A stretch of DNA of 64,000 bases, from contig NZ_AOLQ01000004.1 of the NCBI RefSeq assembly GCF_000337775.1, positions 186,001-250,000 on the forward strand, given 5' to 3'. Source of the stretch: Haloarcula vallismortis ATCC 29715 (GTDB lineage: Archaea; Halobacteriota; Halobacteria; Halobacteriales; Haloarculaceae). Shown here piece by piece: positions 8,938 through 17,208 of the stretch. Within the stretch, counting starts at the first letter, position 1, and every line of letters starts with the position of its first letter. Both the position numbers and the translations under genes were made by a program. A model generated the notes under the pieces. The model did not search any database, had not been told where the DNA came from, and saw only the letters and a list, made by a program, of their open reading frames with translations.

Positions 8938-11900
8938 TCAGTCCGGGCCGTCGACGCCGCGGAACTCGAACCGTGCGCCGCCACTCGCGCTTTCGGTCAC
9001 GGTGACCGCCCAGCCGTGTGCCTCGGCGATTTCCCGGACAATAGCGAGGCCGAACCCGGTCCCGCTCTCGGCGGTTGAATAGCCGCTCCGGAACACCGTC
9101 TCTCGCTCGTCGTCGGGAATGCCGGACCCGTCGTCCGCGACGTAGAACCCCGTCCCGTCGTCGAGCGTCCCGACCGTCACAGTGATTCCACTCGCGCCGG
9201 CCCGGGCGCCGCTGGAGGGTGCCGACCCGTTGGAATGTGGCGTTACGTCGCCGTCCTGTGGCTCCCGCGGCGAGGCCGTCGACCCGTGTTCGACGCTGTG
9301 GTCGGACGCCGACCGACTGCTCGCGGAACCGTGTTCCGCGCTGTCGTCGGAGCCTGTCCGACTGCTCGTGACGCCATGCTCCACGCTGTTCCGGACGAGG
9401 TTCTCGAACAGTTGCTGGAGGCGGGTCGGGTCCGCTATGACCGCTCCCTCGATGTCGGTTTCGAGCGTCGCCGCGCCGGTCCGGACGCTCCGCCAGGCCT
9501 GCTCGACCGCGTTCTCGACGGCGACCGGCTGGATGTCAGTGACCGCCTCGCCCTGCCGTGCCAGCGCCAGAAGGTCGTCGATAAGTTCCTGCATGCGGTC
9601 AAGCGACCGCTCGATGGCTGTCAGGTGTTCCGCCGACGGGTCCGCCTCCGCGAGCCGCAGCCGCCCCCGCGCCACGTCGAGCGGGTTCCGGAGGTCGTGG
9701 GAGACGATGCTGGCGAACTCGTCGAGGCGCTCCTTCTGGCGCTCGACGTGGGCCTTGTACTCGGCGCGTTCGGTGATGTCGGTGGCGACGCCACAGATTC
9801 CGGTGACGTTCCCCTCGGCGTCGTATATCGGGTTTTTGAGCGTGAGGAAAGTCCGCGACCCGTGGGGCGTGGGGACTTCCTCCTCCCGCTCGATGGAGTT
9901 GCCGGTCTCGATTATCTCCCGGTCGTCAGCGCGTATCTGCTGGGCGATTTCGTCAGGAAACAGTTCTGCATCGGTCTTCCCGACCACGTCCATCGCCCCG
10001 TCGACGAGCACCTCCCGGAACCGCTCGTTTATCCGCTGGTACCGCCCGTCGCTGTCTTTCAGGAACACAAGCGCGGTCGTGGTTTCGAGAATCGTCTGGA
10101 GCTGTCGGTTCGTCCTGGCAAGCGCTTCCTCGCGCTCCTTGCGGGCCGAGATGTCCCGGCCGATGGCGACGGTCCGCCGCTCCCCCTCGGGCGTCTCGAC
10201 CCGGTCAAAGACGAACTCGTAGGGAACGGGGTTGCCCCTGTCGTCTACCAGCGGAAGCTCTATCGTAGTGTCGCCGGCCTGGCTCGCCTCCGCGACGGTC
10301 CCGCGGTCCGCCGGCCGGAAGAACGCGACCCCATCCATCGAGGCCAGGGCCTCGCCGTCGTAGCCGGTCACGCGTTCGAGCGACTCGTTCCAGCGCCGGA
10401 CCCGGCCGCGCTCGTCCAACAGGAAGAAGACGTCGTCGACGGCGTCGAAGATGTCGTCGGTGAACTCCTTGTACTGACTGAGCGTCCGCTCGCGCTCCCT
10501 GAGCGCCTGCGTCGTCTGTTTCTGTTCGGTGATGTCCAGCGTCGCCCCGCGGATGATGTCCGCCCGGTCGTCGGGCCGTTCCGAGATGACGCGGAGCCAG
10601 CGGTCCTCGCCCTCCCCGGAGACGATGCGGTACTCCTGTGTGAGTCCCTCGCCCTCCTCGATGAGCCGTTCCGTCTCGGCGGCCACGCGGTCGTGGTCAT
10701 CCGGGTGGACGAAACCAAGCACCTCGTCCGGCGTCATCGTGTCCCGGGGCGGTATCCCGAATATTTCGAAGAGCTGGTCAGTCCACGTCGCCTCGTACGG
10801 CGGCTCGGCGATGTCGAGTTCCCACCCGCCCACGTCTGCAATCTGTTGGGCGTGCCGGAGCAGGTCTGTCTTCCGTTCGAGCTCCGCTTCCTGTCGTTTC
10901 TGGTCAGTGATGTCGACCATCGCGCCGCGACACGTGTCGAACTCACCGTCCTCCTCGACGGGGACGCCGATGGACCGAATCCACCGCGTCTCACCGTCTG
11001 GCGTCACGATTCTGGCTTCGAGGTCGAACGGCTCTCCCTCGGTCAACAGCGTCGACAGGGCGTTCTCTACCCGCTCGCGGTCGTCCGGGTGGAGCAGTTC
11101 GCCCGTCTGCTCGACGGGAATCTGCTCGTCAGGACCGAGGCCGTGCAGGCGGTAGAACCCCGCAGTCGGGCTCCCCTCGTAGGGCGGGCCGTCGGAGACA
11201 TCGATCTCCCAGCCGCCGACAGACGCGAGTTGTTCGGTCTGTGAGAGCAGGTCGCGCGTCCGTTCGAGAGTCTCGGCACGCTCCCGTTTCGCCGTCACGT
11301 CGTGGCCCGACGCCACGAGCGAGACGATGTCACCATCGTCGTCCCTGACCGGCCGGATATACCCGTGGTAGCTGAACTCCGCCGGCCTGTCGGTGGTGTG
11401 GTCGATGTCGACCTCGACGTACTCGCCGCCCGCGGCGCGTTCGACCCACTCCTTGACCTCGGCCGAGTGGCCCTCGGGCCACCACGACAGTTCCCAGAAG
11501 GGCTGTCCGACGACCGCCTCGCGCGGTGCGTCGACCGCCTCCAGCGCAGTTCGGTTCGCCTTGCGGACCGTCCCGTCGGGATTGAGGACGCCGACCAGCG
11601 TCTGTGGGTCCTCGAAGACCGCCTCGAACCGCCGTTCGCTTCGCTCGCGCTCTCGGCGGGCGCGCCGGCGCTCGACCGCGTTCCGGACCCGGTTCGCCAG
11701 AATCGTGTACTGGTCCGTGCTCCCGTCTTTCTGCAGGTAGTCCGTGACGCCAGCTGTGATGGCCTCGCTGGCGACGGCCTCGTTCCCCTTCCCGGTGAAG
11801 AGGACAAACGGAAGGTCGGGATAGCGGTCCCGGACGGCGTCGAAGAGCTCCAGGCCGTTCCGTCCGGGCATCTCGTAATCGCTGACGACGCAGTCGATGC

Positions 11901-12045
11901 TCTCGTCGAGACGGGCCAGACCGTCGTCGGGGCTCGTCGCCGTCACGACCGTCAGGTCGTCGGCGACCCGCTCGAGATACTCGGCCGTCATCTCGGCGAA
12001 CCCCTGTGCGTCGTCAACGTGGAGCACACAAATGTTGTCGGCCAT
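8938..12045 (-). CDS. Receiver and multi-PAS sensor histidine kinase
   Basis: A 1,035-residue cytoplasmic signalling protein. An N-terminal receiver domain ('ICVLHVDDAQGFAEMTAEYL', phospho-acceptor region 'DCVVSDYEMPGRNG', 'LFTGKG') is followed by about five PAS/PAC units, recognisable from repeated 'WIRSIGVPV..DITDQKR', 'WLRVISERPDD..LDITEQKQ', 'TVAIGRDISARKER' and 'ICGVATDITERAEY' ends. Next come the dimerisation/phospho-acceptor helix 'IVSHDLRNPLDVARGRL' and a HATPase domain with 'VADDGSGIPDD' and 'GTGFGLAIV'. There is no membrane segment. A 67-residue low-complexity insert splits the HATPase N-box. It separates the two halves of the cobalamin cluster; a link to cobalamin control is only positional. 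Confidence 0.9.
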   Translation of the reverse strand: MADNICVLHVDDAQGFAEMTAEYLERVADDLTVVTATSPDDGLARLDESIDCVVSDYEMPGRNGLELFDAVRDRYPDLPFVLFTGKGNEAVASEAITAGVTDYLQKDGSTDQYTILANRVRNAVERRRARRERERSERRFEAVFEDPQTLVGVLNPDGTVRKANRTALEAVDAPREAVVGQPFWELSWWPEGHSAEVKEWVERAAGGEYVEVDIDHTTDRPAEFSYHGYIRPVRDDDGDIVSLVASGHDVTAKRERAETLERTRDLLSQTEQLASVGGWEIDVSDGPPYEGSPTAGFYRLHGLGPDEQIPVEQTGELLHPDDRERVENALSTLLTEGEPFDLEARIVTPDGETRWIRSIGVPVEEDGEFDTCRGAMVDITDQKRQEAELERKTDLLRHAQQIADVGGWELDIAEPPYEATWTDQLFEIFGIPPRDTMTPDEVLGFVHPDDHDRVAAETERLIEEGEGLTQEYRIVSGEGEDRWLRVISERPDDRADIIRGATLDITEQKQTTQALRERERTLSQYKEFTDDIFDAVDDVFFLLDERGRVRRWNESLERVTGYDGEALASMDGVAFFRPADRGTVAEASQAGDTTIELPLVDDRGNPVPYEFVFDRVETPEGERRTVAIGRDISARKEREEALARTNRQLQTILETTTALVFLKDSDGRYQRINERFREVLVDGAMDVVGKTDAELFPDEIAQQIRADDREIIETGNSIEREEEVPTPHGSRTFLTLKNPIYDAEGNVTGICGVATDITERAEYKAHVERQKERLDEFASIVSHDLRNPLDVARGRLRLAEADPSAEHLTAIERSLDRMQELIDDLLALARQGEAVTDIQPVAVENAVEQAWRSVRTGAATLETDIEGAVIADPTRLQQLFENLVRNSVEHGVTSSRTGSDDSAEHGSASSRSASDHSVEHGSTASPREPQDGDVTPHSNGSAPSSGARAGASGITVTVGTLDDGTGFYVADDGSGIPDDERETVFRSGYSTAESGTGFGLAIVREIAEAHGWAVTVTESASGGARFEFRGVDGPD
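9253..9387 (-). repeat. Three 45-bp coding repeats inside the kinase ATPase domain
   Basis: Three consecutive 15-residue units (SVEHGVTSSRTGSDD, SAEHGSASSRSASDH, SVEHGSTASPREPQD) lie right after 'FENLVRN', that is, inside the N-box of the HATPase domain. The period is exactly 45 bases, so the frame is kept. An acidic serine/glycine-rich stretch follows to about 9187. The first 'SVEHG' belongs to the N-box itself, so the repeats look like tandem duplications of that segment. Confidence 0.75.
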
Positions 12046-12139
12046 CACCACACACAACGTTCCGGGTGGTCATATTTGCTTTCCAACACGATGTTGCGGT
12101 GACCGCACTACCGGCGGGCTGTCCCGTACCTGCCGGCGG

Positions 12140-12694
12140 TCACAGCCACTGTTCCGCGACGCGGGCGTCAGCGAGCGTGTTGACGTTGACCGCGACGCGC
12201 CGGTCCCGCATGAGCCGGGCGTCATCGGGACCGTCGCCGACGACGTTGACGCCCGTCGGTGCGACTTCTCGGCCGCCGTCTTCGAACGTCGTGTCATCGC
12301 TCACGCCGAGCGCGCGTTTCAGCGAGGCCGGGACCAGAACCGTCAGCGAGCCACCCTCGTGGGTGTCGAGCACGCGGTCGACTACTTCGCCCTCAAGTAG
12401 CGGCAGGTCAGCGGCGACGGTCAGGGCCGGCCGCGAGAGTCGGTCGTCGGCCAGCGCCGTGTCGAGGTCCGCGACGTACCCCTCGCCCGGCGTCTCGATG
12501 CAGGGCACGTTCAGATGTGACCGCGTCTCCGGCGCGTTTGGGGACGTTACGGCGATAACCCGCTCGACAGCGCTATCCTGCAGTGCGCCGACGACCCGGT
12601 CGACCATCGGGACGCCGCCGACCCGGAACAGCGGTTTCTCGGCGTCGGTGTCCAATCGTGTCCCGCGTCCGCCACACATCACGAGAGCGTCCAT
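12140..12694 (-). CDS. cobY: GTP:adenosylcobinamide-phosphate guanylyltransferase, archaeal CobY
   Basis: A 184-residue nucleotidyltransferase that activates adenosylcobinamide phosphate with GTP, replacing bacterial CobU in archaea. The start 'ALVMCGGRGTRLDTDAEKPL' contains the GGxGTRL nucleotide-binding loop and the conserved downstream lysine. 'TVAADLPLLEG' holds the metal-binding aspartate. It overlaps cobS by 16 bases (12679-12694), as expected for a coupled CobY-CobS-CbiB nucleotide-loop assembly set. Confidence 0.93.
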   Translation of the reverse strand: MDALVMCGGRGTRLDTDAEKPLFRVGGVPMVDRVVGALQDSAVERVIAVTSPNAPETRSHLNVPCIETPGEGYVADLDTALADDRLSRPALTVAADLPLLEGEVVDRVLDTHEGGSLTVLVPASLKRALGVSDDTTFEDGGREVAPTGVNVVGDGPDDARLMRDRRVAVNVNTLADARVAEQWL

Positions 12695-13455
12695 GCGAGC
12701 ACCCCCCAGTCCCCGAGCGGCATGTCAAATAACGACCACGTGGCGACGCCGACGTGGAGCGCGGCGACGCGCGCGAGCTCGTTGGCCGCGCCGAAGGCGT
12801 CGCCGCCGATGCCACCCAGTCGGCGGTTTGCCCAGCCCGAGATTGCAAGTGCGACCAAGGGGCCGGTGAGAACCGCGGCCGCAGTCGCCGGAACGGCGAC
12901 GACGGCGGCTGGGACCGCGACGGCGAGCGAGGCGAGAAGCTGTCTCGGGCCGCTCCCGTCGACGACCGTCGACCCGAACCCCTCGTGGCTCGGGCGGCCG
13001 ATACAGGCCAACGTCGCCATCGCGAGCTTCGCGCCGACTTCGGCCGAGACCACGAGCGCGATAGCGACCAATGGCGGGAGCTCGGCAGCGGCCAGCGCGG
13101 CCAGCGCCAGCGCGAGGAGGACGGTCCCCAGCGCGAGGACCGCACCGACGCCGACGGTCGTGTCTCGCATCACATCGCGGCGCTCCGCCGGGTCGCCGTG
13201 AACGACGGCGGCGTCCCCGAGGTCAGCAAGGCCGTCGGCGTGGTTGACGCCGGTGACGAGGACGACGCTTCCGAGATACGCCGCGGTGACGACCGGGGCC
13301 GGGAGCAGGCCCGCGGCGAGGAACGGGAGTGCGACGAGGCCGCCGACGACGTAGCCCGCCAGCGGGAACGCCGCCGGTGTCCCGACGAAGGCGTCCCATG
13401 CTTGTTCGGTGTGACCCACTGGAAGCCGCGAGAGGAAGCCAAGCGCGCCCCGCAT
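12679..13455 (-). CDS. cobS: Adenosylcobinamide-GDP ribazoletransferase (cobalamin synthase)
   Basis: Integral membrane enzyme of 258 residues that joins adenosylcobinamide-GDP to alpha-ribazole (phosphate). 'LGFLSRLPVG' at the N-terminus, the metal-binding 'GVNHADGLADLGDA' and five or six hydrophobic segments are typical. I chose the ATG at 13455; an in-frame GTG at 13470 would overlap cbiB by 10 bases. The ATG lies 5 bases after the cbiB stop. Confidence 0.93.
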   Translation of the reverse strand: MRGALGFLSRLPVGHTEQAWDAFVGTPAAFPLAGYVVGGLVALPFLAAGLLPAPVVTAAYLGSVVLVTGVNHADGLADLGDAAVVHGDPAERRDVMRDTTVGVGAVLALGTVLLALALAALAAAELPPLVAIALVVSAEVGAKLAMATLACIGRPSHEGFGSTVVDGSGPRQLLASLAVAVPAAVVAVPATAAAVLTGPLVALAISGWANRRLGGIGGDAFGAANELARVAALHVGVATWSLFDMPLGDWGVLAWTLS

Positions 13456-13460
13456 CGCGG

Positions 13461-14384
13461 TCAGAACCACGCGAACACCCCCAGCCCGGCCAGCAGGTAC
13501 GCCGCCGCTCCGGCGACGCCGACCCGGGTCACGCTGCTGCGGGCCGTCGCCGCGTCGGGGAGCTGCCCGCCGGGATTCAACACGTAGACGCCGGGGTTCT
13601 CCAGCCGAACGTCTAGCGCCGCGGCGGCCGTCCCCATCGGCCACCCGGAGTTCGGCGAGGGCACGCCGTCCAGCCAGGCCCGCGCGCGGGCCACCGACCG
13701 GGGCGACCCGCAGGCGAGCGCGAGCAGGAGGGCGCCCAGTCGGGCCGGGAGCCACATCACGGCGTCGTCGAGCCGTGCCGCGGGCGTCCCGACGCGCTTC
13801 GAGCGGTAGCCAAGCATCGAGTCCATCGTGTTGACGGCCTTGACCCACGCCGCCACGCCGGCGGCGACGGGAAGCGGCGAGAGGCCGATGCCCGAGGCGA
13901 CGAGCCCGCCAAGAACGAATGCGGCCAGCGACGCGACGAGGCCGTCGGCGAGGTTCTCCGATGCGCTCTCGACAGCCGCGCTTCGGACTTCACCCGCCGA
14001 GAGCGCGCTGGCGTCGCGGCCGGCGAGTGCGAGCAGTCCGTCCCGAGCGGCCGGGAGGTCGCTCTCGGTGTCGGCGATGACGCCGCGGGCGGTCGAGAGA
14101 AGACTGCGAAGGCTCGTGGTCAGAAACAGCGTGAGGCCGGCGAGCGCGACGGCGGCCAGCGGTGCGAGGCTCGCGGCGAGTGCGACCCCCGCGCCGACCG
14201 CTGCGGCGGCTCCGAGCGGCAACACCACTACCGCGACCATTCCGACCGCGAGCGGCTGGTCCCACGCGCGGTCGACCGCCCCGACGAGCCGTCCGAACCA
14301 CGCGACCGGATGAAAGCGGGTCGGTGGTTCGCCGACGGCGAGTTCCAGCCCGCCGGCGACGGCGACGGCCAGCGCGCTCAGCAC
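13461..14384 (-). CDS. cbiB: Adenosylcobinamide-phosphate synthase
   Basis: Membrane enzyme of 307 residues that attaches aminopropanol phosphate to adenosylcobyric acid. 'GEPPTRFHPVAWFGRLVGAVDR' near the N-terminus, 'SENLADGLVASLAAF', 'VKAVNTMDSMLGY' and 'GWPMGTAAAALDV' are hallmark segments. The start is a GTG at 14384 that overlaps the stop of the HAD gene (GTGCTGA, 14378-14384); no nearby ATG is compatible with the family N-terminus. Confidence 0.92.
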   Translation of the reverse strand: MLSALAVAVAGGLELAVGEPPTRFHPVAWFGRLVGAVDRAWDQPLAVGMVAVVVLPLGAAAAVGAGVALAASLAPLAAVALAGLTLFLTTSLRSLLSTARGVIADTESDLPAARDGLLALAGRDASALSAGEVRSAAVESASENLADGLVASLAAFVLGGLVASGIGLSPLPVAAGVAAWVKAVNTMDSMLGYRSKRVGTPAARLDDAVMWLPARLGALLLALACGSPRSVARARAWLDGVPSPNSGWPMGTAAAALDVRLENPGVYVLNPGGQLPDAATARSSVTRVGVAGAAAYLLAGLGVFAWF

Positions 14385-15016
14385 AGTTCTCCCTCCCGGA
14401 GCTTTTCGGCTATCGCCGGCAGCGAGTGGTCCTCCAGCAGTATCGACTGTGCGCCCACGCGGCCCGCACCGCCGTCCGTCCGGGCGTCGTCGCCGACGTG
14501 GACGAGGTCGACGAGCGGCACGTCGAGTGTGTCGGCGGTCGTCTCGAAGATATTTGGATGGGGCTTTCGCCAACCGCAGCCGACGCTTGTGATGACAGCG
14601 TCGAACGAATGGCCGCTCTGTGATTCAATCCCTGCACGTTCGAGTGTCCGCTCGACCAGTCCCGGGACGCTGCAGTTCGAACAGACGGCGACCGGCCCCT
14701 GCCGTGCCGCGACGTCGAGTGCCTCGATTGCTCCGTCGCGGACGGTCACCGGACTATCGAACGCGTCGAGGACGGCCTCGGCCGCCGTCGCCTCAGTTAC
14801 TTCGACGCCGCGGCTGGCAAGCGCCAGCCGGACGTGCTCGTCCAGCGGCGCTTCCCGGCCGCGCTCGTAGTCGCGGTGGGCCGAGCGATAGGCGTCCTCC
14901 CAGTCGTCAGGCACCCGAACCGACCGGGCCGCGAGTGCCGCTGCGACGGCGTCCCACGGCTCTTCTGGCCGGTCTGCCCCGACGAGCGTCCCGAACAGAT
15001 CGAACGAGAGTGCCAC
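14378..15016 (-). CDS. HAD-superfamily phosphatase, first gene of the cbiB-cobS-cobY set
   Basis: A 212-residue HAD hydrolase. Motif I is 'SFDLFGTLVG' (DxFGT, nucleophile Asp6 and acid/base-like position), motif II lies in 'VAVCSNCS', motif III is the lysine in 'WRKPHPNIF', and motif IV is 'VHVGDDARTDGGAGRVG'. An alpha-helical cap lies between motifs I and II. It is translationally coupled to cbiB. The pathway needs a phosphatase for alpha-ribazole-5'-phosphate or adenosylcobalamin-5'-phosphate, and no CobC or CobZ gene is seen in the window, so this is a candidate for that step (inference). Confidence 0.85.
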   Translation of the reverse strand: MALSFDLFGTLVGADRPEEPWDAVAAALAARSVRVPDDWEDAYRSAHRDYERGREAPLDEHVRLALASRGVEVTEATAAEAVLDAFDSPVTVRDGAIEALDVAARQGPVAVCSNCSVPGLVERTLERAGIESQSGHSFDAVITSVGCGWRKPHPNIFETTADTLDVPLVDLVHVGDDARTDGGAGRVGAQSILLEDHSLPAIAEKLREGELC

Positions 15017-15082
15017 ACCTGTGTGGTTAGTGCAAGCTCACTTGAACTGTGGGGATGCCTATGGGTCGTGTTTTCGAGGCCA

Positions 15083-15511
15083 TTACTCAAACGGGTTATC
15101 GGCCGTCGTGAGACGGGTAATATCGGGAACGCCGTCGAAGCCGTCGTCGAAACTGTAGAGGTGTTCGATGCCGTCCCGCTGCATCGCTGCCACGATGATC
15201 GCGTCCGTCAGCGAGAGTGATTCGTACCGACGGAACAGCGAGCGGCCGGCATCGAAGTCAGACTTCGGCGTCTGTGTCATTTCGAACCCACTGCTTTCGA
15301 TGAGCGCATCCAGCGTTTCGGTCGCCACGTCGTGACCGGCTCTCGCCTGGAGATAATTAATTATCTCCGCAAGCACATCGCTCAGGACGTACGCTGTTGG
15401 GAGTGTGCCGTCGTCGATTGCATGCGAGATTGCTTCGCCACGCTGGTGATTCCGGTCTCTGGAGAGACGAGCCGCAATGACCACGTTCGCGTCCACGACG
15501 ACTGCGGCCAT
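15083..15511 (-). CDS. vapC: PIN-domain ribonuclease, VapC-type toxin
   Basis: A 142-residue PIN domain. 'VVVDANVVIAARLSRD' supplies the first acidic residue, 'VLSDVLAEIINYL' the second and 'SLTDAIIVAAM' the third, as in Mg-dependent PIN ribonucleases. The start codon shares one base with the stop of the AbrB-like gene (TGATG at 15509-15513), the usual antitoxin-toxin order. The RNA target is unknown. Confidence 0.85.
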   Translation of the reverse strand: MAAVVVDANVVIAARLSRDRNHQRGEAISHAIDDGTLPTAYVLSDVLAEIINYLQARAGHDVATETLDALIESSGFEMTQTPKSDFDAGRSLFRRYESLSLTDAIIVAAMQRDGIEHLYSFDDGFDGVPDITRLTTADNPFE

Positions 15512-15759
15512 CAGTAGTCTCCAGCGATGAGGTCGTGATCTTCGGCGGCGTCAGTCGGTTCACCGGTGTCGACCGGGTCGAGCTTCGAGAACGCGCCGTA
15601 CTGTTGCTTGACGAGTTTGACCGAGAGTGCCCCGTCGTCGTCAACGTGCCAGCGTAGTTTGTCGCCCGCCTCGACCCCAGCCGCTCGACGGACCGCTGCC
15701 GGAACCGTGACCGAGTAGCTCTCGTTCACCGTTGTTTCGTCCTCGACCTCGTGAGACAT
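15511..15759 (-). CDS. vapB: AbrB/MazE-type antitoxin
   Basis: An 82-residue protein with an N-terminal swapped-hairpin AbrB domain ('SYSVTVPAAVRRAAGVEAGDKLRWHVDDDGAL') and an acidic C-terminal tail that would wrap the PIN toxin. The ATG at 15759 is chosen because the family begins just before this domain. The AbrB domain normally binds the operon's own promoter, here the AT-rich stretch at about 15765-15800. Confidence 0.85.
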   Translation of the reverse strand: MSHEVEDETTVNESYSVTVPAAVRRAAGVEAGDKLRWHVDDDGALSVKLVKQQYGAFSKLDPVDTGEPTDAAEDHDLIAGDY

Positions 15760-15954
15760 ACCTGAAAGTTTGCCGCGCCAATAAAAATAATTTGCCATCA
15801 AATTAGCACGACGATAGGCAGATTCCACACAGCGGGACATCGGCAACGCCGTACACGTTCTGAGACACTCGGCCCGTTTCAATTTTCACGCCATCGACAG
15901 CCACGAACTAGGCGGACTGGATACTGGTAGCTGCGGCTTGCGGCATTCCAAACC

Positions 15955-15964
15955 GTTTATACCC
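15955..15964 (+). promoter_or_regulatory. TATA box of the aIF5A operon
   Basis: GTTTATACCC lies about 27 bases upstream of 15985, one base before the aIF5A ATG, so the transcript should be leaderless, the common arrangement in haloarchaea. Confidence 0.5.
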
Positions 15965-15985
15965 AAACAGGGGTAATCCGGCGGT

Positions 15986-16366
15986 ATGGCAAGAGAGCAG
16001 ACCGAAGTTCGAGAGCTCGACGAAGGTAGCTACGTCATGATCGAAGACACGCCGTGTAAGATCAACTCCTACAGCACGGCCAAGCCGGGCAAGCACGGCA
16101 GCGCCAAGGCCCGAATCGACGCCAAGGGCGTCTTCGACGGCAAGAAGCGCTCGCTGTCCCAGCCGGTCGACGCGAAGGTCTGGGTCCCGATCGTCAACCG
16201 GAAGCAGGGGCAGGTCGTCTCCACCGACGGTAACGACGCCCAGGTCATGGACCTCGACACCTACGACACGTTCACGATGCGCGTCCCCGAGGACATCGAC
16301 CTCCAGCCTGACGACGAGATTGAGTACCTCCAGTACGAAGAGCAGCGCAAGATCACACGCTCGTAA
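15986..16366 (+). CDS. eif5A: Translation factor aIF5A
   Basis: A 126-residue archaeal IF5A, which helps the ribosome through difficult peptide bonds. The N-terminal SH3-like domain carries the modification loop '[13 protein letters not shown]'; the lysine in 'GKHG' is the (deoxy)hypusination site by family knowledge. An OB-fold domain follows from about residue 72. The next gene, 2 bases downstream, is an agmatinase-like hydrolase, and deoxyhypusine synthase is encoded at 25413. Confidence 0.97.
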   Translation: MAREQTEVRELDEGSYVMIEDTPCKINSYSTAKPGKHGSAKARIDAKGVFDGKKRSLSQPVDAKVWVPIVNRKQGQVVSTDGNDAQVMDLDTYDTFTMRVPEDIDLQPDDEIEYLQYEEQRKITRS

Positions 16367-16368
16367 CG

Positions 16369-17172
16369 ATGTTGCCCGGTGCGGGGGCCGACCGCGGGGC
16401 GGCCGACTACGCGCTTGTGGGCGCACCACTCGACGCGTCGACGTCGTTTCGCCCCGGGGCCCGCTTTGGACCGCGTCGTGTCCGGCAGTTCGGCCAACAG
16501 TTCGACGATTTCGACCACCGCACCGGCCAGCACTTCACTGACTGTTCCGTCTACGACCACGGCGATATCGGCCCCACGGCCGACGTCGCCGAGTACCTCA
16601 CCTTCCTCCAGGGCACCCTCTCGGATTTCGAGAGCGAGGGGGCTGTCCCCATTGTCGTCGGCGGCGAACACACCGTCTCCGTCGCCGGCGTGCGCGCCGT
16701 AGAGCCCGATGTGTTCGTCTGTCTGGACGCCCATCTGGACCTGCGGGAGTCCTACGCCGGCGACGAGTACTCCCACGCGACGGTGACCCACCACGCGCTC
16801 TCAGTGGCTGACGAAGCGATTGTCCTGGGCGCACGCACCGGCTCGGAGGCCGAATGGGACCGAGCGAGCGAAGCCGACGTGACCGTGGTCCCCCCCGAAG
16901 ACGTGGGCGACTGGACACCCGGGTTCGAAGATGAGCGAGTATACCTCTCCGTCGACATCGATGCCGCGGACCCCGGGTTTGCGCCGGGCACCGGAACGCC
17001 GGAGCCGTTCGGTCTCGAACCGCGTGAGATGCACACCGTGGTCCGAGCCGTCGCACCGCAGGCCGTGGGCTTCGACGTGGTCGAGGTCAACGACTGTGAC
17101 GACGGCCAGGCGGCGACGCTAGCCGCGAAACTACTCCGGGCGTTCGTGTTCGCCCACGCGGCCCGGCGCTAA
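16369..17172 (+). CDS. speB: Agmatinase-like ureohydrolase
   Basis: A 267-residue ureohydrolase. The dimanganese site is complete: 'GGEHTVS' (His), 'DAHLDLRESY' (DxHxD) and 'SVDIDAADPGFAPGTGTPEPFG' (DxD). The start follows the aIF5A stop by 2 bases, so both are one operon. In Haloferax volcanii the orthologous neighbour has been implicated in making deoxyhypusine from an agmatine-modified IF5A. A role in that route rather than free polyamine synthesis is therefore likely (knowledge plus inference). Confidence 0.92.
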   Translation: MLPGAGADRGAADYALVGAPLDASTSFRPGARFGPRRVRQFGQQFDDFDHRTGQHFTDCSVYDHGDIGPTADVAEYLTFLQGTLSDFESEGAVPIVVGGEHTVSVAGVRAVEPDVFVCLDAHLDLRESYAGDEYSHATVTHHALSVADEAIVLGARTGSEAEWDRASEADVTVVPPEDVGDWTPGFEDERVYLSVDIDAADPGFAPGTGTPEPFGLEPREMHTVVRAVAPQAVGFDVVEVNDCDDGQAATLAAKLLRAFVFAHAARR

Positions 17173-17208
17173 TCCGAAACGTATCGGGAACTATTCTCGC
17201 CGTTCTCT

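Noticed and set aside
9253-9387. Regular 45-bp repeats as a CRISPR array
   Set aside because: They are in frame within a kinase gene, diverged, and without unique spacers; a coding tandem repeat.
9235-11244. Long plus-strand open frame opposite the histidine kinase
   Set aside because: It is the GC-rich antisense shadow of the kinase, with arginine/proline/valine-rich text and no domain; the kinase domains on the minus strand are unmistakable.
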